The translations under genes and the position numbers were made by a program. The notes beneath the pieces were generated by a model that did not search any database, had not been told where the DNA came from, and saw only the letters and a program-made list of their open reading frames with translations. A DNA stretch of 32,194 bases from Gammaproteobacteria bacterium (lineage in GTDB: Bacteria > Pseudomonadota > Gammaproteobacteria > Thiohalobacterales > Thiohalobacteraceae): positions 1-32,194 of the forward strand of contig JACREG010000007.1 of NCBI GenBank assembly GCA_016218375.1, given 5' to 3'. The first letter of the stretch is position 1. The number at the start of each line of letters is the position of its first letter. Below, in pieces: positions 17,279-25,791 of the stretch.

Positions 17279-17971
17279 ATGCTGAATCCCGCCTGGCAAC
17301 CCGCCCAGGAACACGCCGAGCGGCTGATCCATATCAGCCACCATTTCCTCAGCGACAACATCATCCCTCAGGTGCCTCAGGCACCCCAGGTGACACAGGT
17401 GCCGCATGCACCGGCGGCTGATCTCCCGGCGGCGGAGCCCGTGGTGATCCCGGTGCTGCTCGCCGTCGCCGCCGATATGCCGCAACGGCAGGACCCGGGC
17501 TATCTGCTGCGCGCACTGGCACGGCAGTTGAACCTGCCGAGCTCGGCGGCGTCCGAACACCCCGAGCGCGACGAGCGTGCCGGGCGTGCCGAACGCGATT
17601 GGCATCTGCAAACCTGCGCGCACGCCGGCGAAATTGCCCAGGCGTCCCCGCTGGTCGTGCTCATGATCGACGCCACGCTGGACGCAACCCGCGAGGCCTA
17701 TGGGCTGCTCAAGCAAGCCAACCAACGGCAGATCGAAAATGTCGGCGTCATCTTCCGCGCCGGCGACGATCTGGCCGCGGCGCGGCGTTGCTATCGGCGT
17801 CTGGCCGTCGGCGCGTTGCGCTTTCTCGATCGACCCTTGGTCAATCTGGGTTGGCTGCCCAATCCCGGCCCGCATTTCGCGGCGGCGCTGGCGCATGCCG
17901 CCCAAGTGATTCATAGCCAACGGCACGAACGCGCACCGCAGGAACCCACACGCGGCGAGGTCATGCAATGA
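17279..17971 (+). CDS. hypothetical protein, possibly a MinD/FlhG-like domain without P-loop
   Basis: ATG 17279 with AAGGAG at 17265-17270 (alternative ATG 17255 overlaps parA stop as ATGA); SPLVVLMIDATLDATREAYGLLKQANQRQIENVGVIFRAGDDLAAARRCYRRLAVGALRFLDRPLVNLGWLPNPG. Confidence 0.75.
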   Translation: MLNPAWQPAQEHAERLIHISHHFLSDNIIPQVPQAPQVTQVPHAPAADLPAAEPVVIPVLLAVAADMPQRQDPGYLLRALARQLNLPSSAASEHPERDERAGRAERDWHLQTCAHAGEIAQASPLVVLMIDATLDATREAYGLLKQANQRQIENVGVIFRAGDDLAAARRCYRRLAVGALRFLDRPLVNLGWLPNPGPHFAAALAHAAQVIHSQRHERAPQEPTRGEVMQ

Positions 17972-18561
17972 GTCTGCACATCCGCGCCGTCGCGCCGCCC
18001 ACGCAGGCACGCCTGCGGCAATTGCTGCTGGAGTCCTTGCCGCAATTGCTGGGTAGCGAGGCGCGCGCACTGCCGTCGGCCGGTCACATGCCGGTCGACA
18101 CGCTGATCGCGCTCGACGCCTATCAACGCTTGTGGGTACTGAGTTTCAACAGTCACGATCCCGCCCGTGCCCTGCTCGACGGCATGACGGCACTGCAACA
18201 GGTGCGCGACCTGCTACCCTGGCTGCGTCAGGCGCGGCTGGTCGGCGCCGAACTCACGGAATGCTCGCTGCTGGTATTGACGACGGACATGCCCGCCGGC
18301 AGCGCGGAACTCGCCAAACGCGCCGGCATCGAGTGGCGCCGGCTGCGCTGCCTGGAAGTGAACGGCGAACTCGGTCTGCTGATCGAACCTGCCGAGACAC
18401 CCGCACTGCAACCGCCGCGCCAGCAACCGACGGTAACGAATCCTGCATCGACTCCGGCGGCGCCCGCCGCGCCGAATCCACAGCCGGGCACACTGACCCC
18501 GCTGCCGCGCCGCGACAACCGGCTCACGCCCGAAGAGGAAGCGTTCTTCCAGCATCTATAA
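17968..18561 (+). CDS. hypothetical protein (197 aa)
   Basis: Start overlaps upstream stop (ATGA at 17968); good co-directional ORF; Pro/Ala-rich linker then RLTPEEEAFFQHL tail. Confidence 0.72.
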   Translation: MSLHIRAVAPPTQARLRQLLLESLPQLLGSEARALPSAGHMPVDTLIALDAYQRLWVLSFNSHDPARALLDGMTALQQVRDLLPWLRQARLVGAELTECSLLVLTTDMPAGSAELAKRAGIEWRRLRCLEVNGELGLLIEPAETPALQPPRQQPTVTNPASTPAAPAAPNPQPGTLTPLPRRDNRLTPEEEAFFQHL

Positions 18562-18626
18562 AATCCGTTACAGTTCTCCCGCCGGGCGGTCGCTGTTACC
18601 ACTACTCGCATACATCCCCACACCCC

Positions 18627-19424
18627 ATGGCCGACATCAACATCCCCGACCTCGCCATCACCGTCGTCGAACCCTCGGCGGTCCAGGCGCAGATCATTGC
18701 CGGACATCTGCGCGACGCCGGCGCGCAGAACGTGCAGACCTTCCACAACGGCGCGGCCGTGCTCGCCTATCTGGAACGCTACAAATCCGATCTGGTCATC
18801 AGTGCGATGTATCTGCCGGACATGACCGGCGCCGAACTCGTGCAACGCATGCGCGCCACCCGGCGCCTGGAAGACCTGCCGTTCATGCTGATCTCCAGCG
18901 AGACCTCGTTCGCCATGCTCGACCCAATCCGCCAAGCCGGCGTGGTCGCCATCCTGCCCAAACCGTTTGCCCCGCAGGATCTGCGCCGGGCGTTGGCCGC
19001 GACGCTGGAGTTCGTCAATCCGGATGCCGCGGCACTCGCCGACATCGTGCTGGACGATCTGCAAGTGCTGGTGGTCGACGACAGCAGCACCGCGCGCAAA
19101 CACATCTCGCGCGTGCTGAAGAATCTCGGCATCGACAACATCACCACCGCCGAGAACGGCCGCGCCGCTGTGGAACTCATCGAACACAACTTCTTCGATC
19201 TGGTGGTCACCGACTACAACATGCCGGAGATGGACGGCGAGATGCTCACCCGCCACATCCGCGAACACAGCTCGCAGCGCAGCATCCCGGTGCTGATGGT
19301 CACCAGCGAAGGCGACTCCAGCCGCCTGTCCGCCGTACAGCAGGCCGGCGTCTCCGGCATCTGCGACAAACCTTTCGATGCCATCACCGTCAAGCAGATG
19401 ATCCGGAATATGCTGGCTGGCTGA
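18627..19424 (+). CDS. response regulator with two receiver domains (first degenerate)
   Basis: Second REC: VLVVDDSSTARKHI...DLVVTDYNMPEMDG...VMVTSEGD...GICDKPFD; first REC: ITVVEPSAVQAQII...DLVISAMYLPDMTG...AILPKPFAP. Confidence 0.92.
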   Translation: MADINIPDLAITVVEPSAVQAQIIAGHLRDAGAQNVQTFHNGAAVLAYLERYKSDLVISAMYLPDMTGAELVQRMRATRRLEDLPFMLISSETSFAMLDPIRQAGVVAILPKPFAPQDLRRALAATLEFVNPDAAALADIVLDDLQVLVVDDSSTARKHISRVLKNLGIDNITTAENGRAAVELIEHNFFDLVVTDYNMPEMDGEMLTRHIREHSSQRSIPVLMVTSEGDSSRLSAVQQAGVSGICDKPFDAITVKQMIRNMLAG

Positions 19425-19465
19425 TTCCGGTATGATGGCGCGGTCGCAATCCACGGCCCGCGCTC

Positions 19466-20761
19466 ATGCACGACACCCCTGAACCGACTCCCGAACCCAC
19501 GCGCCGCGCCGCCTATGCCTGGGCCTGCTACGACTGGGCCAACTCGGCGTTTGCCACGACGGTCATGGCCGGGTTCTTTCCGCTGTTCTTCAAACAATAT
19601 TGGAACAGCGGCGTCGCCGATACGTTGAGCACTTTCCGGCTCGGCATGGCCAACTCCATCGCCAGTCTGATCGTGGTGTTGGGCGCGCCGCTGCTCGGCG
19701 CCATCGCCGATCATATGGACACGCGCAAGGGTTTCCTGCTGCTGTTCTCCGCACTCGGCGTGGTGATGACCGGCTCGCTGTATTTCGTCGCCGCCGGCGA
19801 CTGGCAGATCGCGGCCTTGTGTTATGTGCTGGCGGTGCTCGGCTTTTCCGGCGGTAATCTGTTCTACGACTCGCTGCTGATTTTCGTCGCGCGGCCCACC
19901 CAACTCGACCGCATCTCCGCGCTGGGTTTCGCGCTCGGCTATCTCGGCGGCGGCGTGCTGTTCGCGGTGAACGTGCTGATGGTGCTGCACCCGGACTGGT
20001 TCGGACTGCCGGACAAGAGTGCGGCGGTACGCACCAGTTTTCTCACCGTGGCGGTGTGGTGGGCAGTGTTCACCGTGCCTGTATTGATGAGCGTGCATGA
20101 ACCGCGTGCCGCGCAACCGACGCGATTGCGTGCGGCGCTCAGCCAGGGTTTCGGTCAGTTGCGGCATACGCTGCGCGACATCGGTCGGCTGCCGCAGACG
20201 TTTCTGTTTCTGCTTGCCTATTGGCTGTACATCGACGGCGTCGACACCATCATCCGTATGGCCGTCGATTACGGTTTATCGTTGGGCTTTCCGTCCAACA
20301 GCCTGATCGTCGCGCTGCTCATCACCCAGTTCGTCGGCTTCCCCGCCGCCATCGCCTTCGGCCGGATCGGCGAACGCATCGGCGCACGCACCGGCATCCT
20401 GATCGCGCTCGCGGTCTATATGGTCGTCACCGCCTGGGGCGCGTTCATGTCCCAGGTGTGGGAGTTCTATCTGCTCGCCGTGGTGATCGGCTTGGTGCAG
20501 GGCGGCGTGCAATCGTTGAGCCGTTCGCTGTACGCACGGCTGATCCCCGCCGGGCGCAGCGCGGAGTTCTTCGGCTTCTACAACATGCTCGGCAAGTTCG
20601 CCGCCGTGCTCGGACCGGCGTTGATGGGCTGGGTCGGCGTGCTCACCGGCAACCCACGTCTGGGGATATTGTCGGTGCTGGTGCTGTTCGTGCTCGGCGC
20701 GGCGCTGTTGACGCGTGTCGATCTGGAACGCGGCCGGCAGAATGCGATGAAGCACGGTTAA
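19466..20761 (+). CDS. UMF1-family MFS transporter (Atg22-like)
   Basis: AYAWACYDWANSAFATTVMAGFFPLFFKQYW; multiple TM segments; QSLSRSLYARLIPAGRSAEFFGFYNMLGKFAAVLGP. Confidence 0.9.
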   Translation: MHDTPEPTPEPTRRAAYAWACYDWANSAFATTVMAGFFPLFFKQYWNSGVADTLSTFRLGMANSIASLIVVLGAPLLGAIADHMDTRKGFLLLFSALGVVMTGSLYFVAAGDWQIAALCYVLAVLGFSGGNLFYDSLLIFVARPTQLDRISALGFALGYLGGGVLFAVNVLMVLHPDWFGLPDKSAAVRTSFLTVAVWWAVFTVPVLMSVHEPRAAQPTRLRAALSQGFGQLRHTLRDIGRLPQTFLFLLAYWLYIDGVDTIIRMAVDYGLSLGFPSNSLIVALLITQFVGFPAAIAFGRIGERIGARTGILIALAVYMVVTAWGAFMSQVWEFYLLAVVIGLVQGGVQSLSRSLYARLIPAGRSAEFFGFYNMLGKFAAVLGPALMGWVGVLTGNPRLGILSVLVLFVLGAALLTRVDLERGRQNAMKHG

Positions 20762-20781
20762 CGTCGGCGCACTGCCAAGCC

Positions 20782-21690
20782 CTAGTCCAACCATACATAG
20801 CGCACGATGAACCGGGCACTTTCCCGGAAACCATTCTCCACATGGCTGTCGGCACCGACTTCCAGTTGCAACTGGTGCCTGGGATTCAGATAACGGGCGG
20901 CGCCGATGCGGTAACGTCCCTGGTTCTTCGTATTCTGCTGGTCGATACCGTCGACCGACGTTTCGCCGCCCCAGTCGTGAAGATAAGACGCGGACACGCG
21001 GGTGGCCGGGTCGATCTGGTAGCGCAGGTGAATCTGCGCATTGACGAGAACACGCTGTTCGAGGCGGTGATCGCCGAGATACTCGTCGTTCGCGCTGTGC
21101 CCTACCACGTCACCGACCAGATCGAGCAAGAACTTTCCGGGCAACGGCATGATGACACCGCTATTGACGCCGATCTTCCAGCGGTTTTCACCCAGATTAA
21201 GCGACCTGTCCTTATCGTAGTTGCCCACGGGCACGGATAGATAGGGCGTGACGGCAAGATAGCGTTTCTCTTGGGGACGATTGCGCACCCAGAACACCGT
21301 GCCCACAATCGGATCGGCACACCCACGCGCCGTGCCGAGACCAGCGATATCGCTGCCGGCGCGGGTAACGCCGCAACTGGCGATGAAGCCCGGCGCCACG
21401 GTGCGGCCGCGGTATTCCAGATAGTGAAGAAACCGCATCTGTAGGCTATTGCTGTCCAGTGTCACATCGCCCGACAGTTTTTCGCCGTCGGCATAACGGG
21501 CATTGCGTTCGACATGCTGAACATAGAGTCCGAGTGCATTCTTCCCGGGCGCGCGTGCAGTGTAGATGCCGGGTTCGATATCGATGGCATAGGCCTCCGC
21601 GCGATACAGCAACAGCACACCCAGCAGGCGTAGCGCACGGAGGGTGTTACGCCCATGTCGATGTTCCGCTAGGCCCTCTCGGACAGCCAT
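20782..21690 (-). CDS. outer-membrane protein of the transporter/phenol MetA-pathway (Phenol_MetA_deg-like) family
   Basis: IDIEPGIYTARAPGKNALGLYVQHVERNARYADGEK...TPYLSVPVGNYDKDRSLNLGENRWKIGVNSGV...RFIVRYVWLD; start uncertain (ATG at 21690 overlaps the upstream gene's 3' end). Confidence 0.72.
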   Translation of the reverse strand: MAVREGLAEHRHGRNTLRALRLLGVLLLYRAEAYAIDIEPGIYTARAPGKNALGLYVQHVERNARYADGEKLSGDVTLDSNSLQMRFLHYLEYRGRTVAPGFIASCGVTRAGSDIAGLGTARGCADPIVGTVFWVRNRPQEKRYLAVTPYLSVPVGNYDKDRSLNLGENRWKIGVNSGVIMPLPGKFLLDLVGDVVGHSANDEYLGDHRLEQRVLVNAQIHLRYQIDPATRVSASYLHDWGGETSVDGIDQQNTKNQGRYRIGAARYLNPRHQLQLEVGADSHVENGFRESARFIVRYVWLD

Positions 21691-24539
21691 GCAAGAAATT
21701 CCTCTTCGGGCAACGGTCGGCAGAACAGGAAGCCCTGGAAGCCCTCGCATCCCAGCCCCAGCAGGATGTCGTGTTGTGCTGCGGATTCGACGCCTTCCGC
21801 AATGATCGCCAAGTGCATGTGCCGGCCGATCGCGATCATGGTTTCCACCAGGCTATGATCCTTGGATCGATCCAGCTCGCCAATAAACGTCTTGTCGATT
21901 TTGATCTGGTCCAGCGGCAGATCCTTGAGGTAGGCCAGCGAAGAATAGCCGGTGCCGAAATCGTCCAGCGACACATGCAGCCCGAGCGCGCGCAGTGTTT
22001 CCAATTTCCTGACCGTCCCTTCGAGATCGTACAGCAGCGCGGTCTCGGTCAGTTCCAGCATCAGCAAATCGGGATCGATCTGGTGCCGCGCAATGCACTC
22101 GCTCACCATCTGGACGAAATCCGGTCGGGCGAATTGCCAGGGGCAGACATTGATCGACAGGTGCCCGGAGAACGGCACGCCGGCCCGCAGCCACGCATTC
22201 AGTTGGCTGCACGCACGATCGAATACCCAACGGCCGATGGAATGGATCAAGCCGGTTTCTTCGGCAACGGGGATGAACGTGTCCGGCGGGATATCGCCCA
22301 ACTCCGGATGCCGCCAGCGCAGCAGCGCCTCGGCGCCGATCATCCGCCCGCCGGCATCGAGCTGCGGTTGAAAATACAAGGCCAGCTCGTCGTTGGCGAT
22401 CACCCGACGCAGTCCTTCCTCCAGTTGCAAGCGTGTGGCGGCCGCGGTCTGTAGACTGGGCACATAGAACTGAATGTTGCCGCGACCCAGGCCCTTCGCC
22501 CGGTACAAGGCCATCTCCGCATGGCGCAGGATGTCCAATTCGGACTCGCCGTTTGCAGGGAACAGCACCACGCCGATGCTGGCGCCGATGCTGAAGGCGC
22601 GCTCGCCCAGTAATATCGGGCTCGATAATTTATCCATGATCTTTTGCGCAAGCTCGTGCGCCACACGTTCCGCCGTCGGGATATCCACGGACCCCAACTC
22701 CATGAGCACCGCGAATTCGTCGCCGCCCGGCCGCGCCACCAGTGCGCGACCGCCGACGACCTCGTCCAGGCGGTGGCCGACCGCGCGCAGCACGTCATCG
22801 CCGACGTCGTGACTGAGTGCATCGTTGATGGTCTTGAAGTGATCCAGATCGATCAACAGCAGGGCACCGCAGGTTCTAGATCGACGCGCCTGCCCCAATA
22901 CCTCGGTAAGGCGTTCGTGCAACTGCGCGCGATTGGCCAGATCGGTCAGGTAATCGCGATATGCCATGCGCCGTATGTGCGCCTCGGCGCGCAGCCGCGC
23001 GAGTTCGGCACCCGCACGCGCGGCAAAGATTTCGAGAATCTCCCACACCTGTTCGATGTGCACAAGGGGTTTGCCGTCGAGCACCACGAGCAGTCCCAGC
23101 GGTTCGCCGCGGGCATCGAACAAGGGCGTACCGATATAACCTTCGGCGCCCATTTCGACGAGCAGGCGATCCTTCGGAAACAACTGCTGCACGCCGTGCG
23201 GATAGGCGCAGGTGCCCTGCCCCATGACCGTGGCGCAAGGCGTGTCCGCCAACGCGTAACTGATATTGGGGGCCGTCTGTCCGTGCGCCCAGACCGTCAG
23301 CGTGTCGATCCGTTGTGCATCTCGCCCGTCGACCGTGCCGATGAAGGCATAGTCGGCGTCGAACAATTGCGCCAGGCTCTGCACGAGCTGTTGGAAAAAA
23401 CGCTCGCCGGTCGCCGCCGAAACGCCGGCCGCGATCAGACGAATGGCATCCTCGACGCGCTTTTTCCCGGTCACATCCTCGTGCATCAGGATCACATCGC
23501 GGATACCTCCGACCTCGTCTTTGATCGGATAGATGTAGGCACGCACCCAACGGTCGCGAACCGGTCCGCGTACGACTGGATTGTCTGCCGGGTTGTATAT
23601 GATCGGTGGGAGCTCAACGGATTTTCCCGAGAAGGCCTCCTCGATATAAGGCATGACACCTTTATCCCGCAGTTGCCGGTCGTGCAGAATGTTGTAGTCG
23701 CCGAGACTGTCGGCACGCACGCCCCACAGCTTTTCCCAGGCCGCATTGACCTGCCGCGTCAACCCGGCCGGCGACAGCACCTGAATACTGAATGGGGATT
23801 GTTCCACCAGGGAACGGAAGCGGCGTTCGGAATCGCGCAGCCGTTGGCCGGTCTCATGGTCGAGCAAGGCACTCATGACAATGACCATGGCCAGAAAACC
23901 GAAAGGCCCCAACGGGACGAAGTCGATCATGGAGGCCCGGGCCAGAACGCCCTCGATGGCCGTCACTAGATACACTCCGACGGCAAGCAACATGGCCAGT
24001 ATCGTGCGCGCACGGTTGCGGCGGTAGATCACGCCCAGGGCATACAGCGCGAAGCCGATATTCGTCAGCACCAGTAGCGAGCCAATCCCGAACCCTGCGC
24101 CCGTTCTACCTACCGGGTGTGCGATCGTCTCGCCCCAGGGCAGGCGCAGCGCCTCCAGCCCGGACAATTCCGCGAACTGCAAGCTGTAGGGCTGGAACAG
24201 ATTGATCAGGAACAGTGCGGCAAACAGCATATTCGAAGCCACCAGCCAGCGCCGCGGACGCAGGCCGGTAAATTCCGCGATGAACCAGGGGAACAACATG
24301 AACGTCAGAACAATGAAAGAAATATTCCACTTCAGCGCCACGACAAACTCGACAAGGGTGGTGGCCCGATAGACCTGGACGTGCGACACCCCGAACAGGA
24401 CCGCTGTCAGGCACATGCCGGCGAACAACCGATGGGTGAGATTGCCCGGTCGATGCCAGGCAACGGAAAAATGCCTGACCGCGGCATAGGCACAGACGCC
24501 ACTCAATACCAACAGACTTGTGACAAAAGCACTGTCCAT
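21669..24539 (-). CDS. membrane 7TM-PAS-GAF-GGDEF-EAL protein (diguanylate cyclase/phosphodiesterase)
   Basis: N-terminal hydrophobic helices; PAS RFRSLVEQSPFSIQVLSPAG; GAF-like middle; GGDEF intact (ARPGGDEFAVLMELG); EAL intact (IGAEALLRWRHPELG) with DDFGTGYSSLAYLKDLPLDQIKIDKTFI. Confidence 0.94.
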   Translation of the reverse strand: MDSAFVTSLLVLSGVCAYAAVRHFSVAWHRPGNLTHRLFAGMCLTAVLFGVSHVQVYRATTLVEFVVALKWNISFIVLTFMLFPWFIAEFTGLRPRRWLVASNMLFAALFLINLFQPYSLQFAELSGLEALRLPWGETIAHPVGRTGAGFGIGSLLVLTNIGFALYALGVIYRRNRARTILAMLLAVGVYLVTAIEGVLARASMIDFVPLGPFGFLAMVIVMSALLDHETGQRLRDSERRFRSLVEQSPFSIQVLSPAGLTRQVNAAWEKLWGVRADSLGDYNILHDRQLRDKGVMPYIEEAFSGKSVELPPIIYNPADNPVVRGPVRDRWVRAYIYPIKDEVGGIRDVILMHEDVTGKKRVEDAIRLIAAGVSAATGERFFQQLVQSLAQLFDADYAFIGTVDGRDAQRIDTLTVWAHGQTAPNISYALADTPCATVMGQGTCAYPHGVQQLFPKDRLLVEMGAEGYIGTPLFDARGEPLGLLVVLDGKPLVHIEQVWEILEIFAARAGAELARLRAEAHIRRMAYRDYLTDLANRAQLHERLTEVLGQARRSRTCGALLLIDLDHFKTINDALSHDVGDDVLRAVGHRLDEVVGGRALVARPGGDEFAVLMELGSVDIPTAERVAHELAQKIMDKLSSPILLGERAFSIGASIGVVLFPANGESELDILRHAEMALYRAKGLGRGNIQFYVPSLQTAAATRLQLEEGLRRVIANDELALYFQPQLDAGGRMIGAEALLRWRHPELGDIPPDTFIPVAEETGLIHSIGRWVFDRACSQLNAWLRAGVPFSGHLSINVCPWQFARPDFVQMVSECIARHQIDPDLLMLELTETALLYDLEGTVRKLETLRALGLHVSLDDFGTGYSSLAYLKDLPLDQIKIDKTFIGELDRSKDHSLVETMIAIGRHMHLAIIAEGVESAAQHDILLGLGCEGFQGFLFCRPLPEEEFLAWLSERA

Positions 24540-24897
24540 TCACCCTCCGTCTCCGTCCCATAGGCCCATCATCCTATCGAGCAGAAATCACCGCTAGCAC
24601 ATCGTGGTGCATCATATATGCCCGAGGTACGCAATGACTACCGCGCCCCACACCGCACATCCAGGCGCCGCACGCCCCGGAGGGAACGGGAGCGACACAT
24701 AAATGCCATATCGCCCTCTAGACCTAAGTCTAGCTCTCAAACCTGTAGTGACTACATTGCGGGAGAAGAGACTGAGAATTAACGGGTGCTACGGGTAGGT
24801 TGGTCCATCGACCCCAGCATGGTGAGGGCGGAGGGAAAATCCGCTCACAATAACAACAAGGAGTTAGCCGCCTGCTGAACCCCCTGCTTCATACTCT

Positions 24898-25767
24898 TTA
24901 GCCGGCCTTCGCGAGCTCATCCCCCATGAGCTGTGCCACGAATTCTCCCAGCGGAAGATCCACGCGCTCGATGCCTTGGTCTTCCAGGAAGCGCCGTTCG
25001 TTGCGCGTGAGTTCCCCCGGGATTACCGCCCAGTGGCGACCCGACGAACGCTTCATGATCTGGCGCGCGAAGATGCGTTCGAGTTGGGTGGAAAAACGGC
25101 AGCCGAGAAACAGGAAATGCCGGTCGATGCGCAGTTGCTGCACCGCCTCCGGAATCGGTGTCTGAATGTCGATCTCAGTGAGCACCTCGACGAAATCGGA
25201 ATCCGACACCAGGAAATTCGCCGCCGGCGCGATCGAGCCGAGCGGCTGATACAGCAGCGTGGCTGCCGACGCGGGAATATCCTGGCGATCCATGTGATCC
25301 ATGCGCGCGCCATCGGTCGCAAACCAATGCACCCAGTTGCCGAAATGCTCGGCCTGGCTGACACCCTGCACCATGGCCCAATCGTCACCCCGCTCGTCGC
25401 TCGCCTGCAAGGCGCGCTGTGGCAGATCGTCGTACCAGGCATGCACCAGCAACGGCAGCGTCGGCAAGGTCGCGAGATAATCGTGCAGCACGGTCGGCGG
25501 CACGGCATGGCCGAACGCCTCGGTCATCGCCCGGCTCACTGTCTTGCGGTGTTTGAAGTTCTCGATGAACTGCGCTGCAGCGGTGAGATTGTTGCGGATC
25601 TTGCCCGGCACGCTCGCCTTCGCGGTAAGCCGTCCGACCAGCGCCAACGGTGTGGCCGGCACAGGACACTCGGCACCGGCCAGTTCGAGCACGCCCGCGC
25701 CGAGATACGGGATGGCACGGCCGGCGTGCAAGGCCGCGCGGATTTCTTCAATGATGTGTGTCGACAT
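24898..25767 (-). CDS. SIR2-like domain protein
   Basis: ALHAGRAIPYLGAGVLELAG N-terminal SIR2-type NAD-binding motif; HFLFLGCRFSTQLERIFARQIM...RHWAVIPGELTRNERRFLEDQGIERVDLP C-terminus. Confidence 0.75.
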   Translation of the reverse strand: MSTHIIEEIRAALHAGRAIPYLGAGVLELAGAECPVPATPLALVGRLTAKASVPGKIRNNLTAAAQFIENFKHRKTVSRAMTEAFGHAVPPTVLHDYLATLPTLPLLVHAWYDDLPQRALQASDERGDDWAMVQGVSQAEHFGNWVHWFATDGARMDHMDRQDIPASAATLLYQPLGSIAPAANFLVSDSDFVEVLTEIDIQTPIPEAVQQLRIDRHFLFLGCRFSTQLERIFARQIMKRSSGRHWAVIPGELTRNERRFLEDQGIERVDLPLGEFVAQLMGDELAKAG

Positions 25768-25791
25768 GATCTACTCCGGCAAGGCTGTTGT

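Noticed and set aside
22644-23969. 441-aa plus-strand ORF opposite the GGDEF-EAL gene
   Set aside because: Shadow ORF; the minus-strand frame has intact GGDEF, GAF and PAS motifs.
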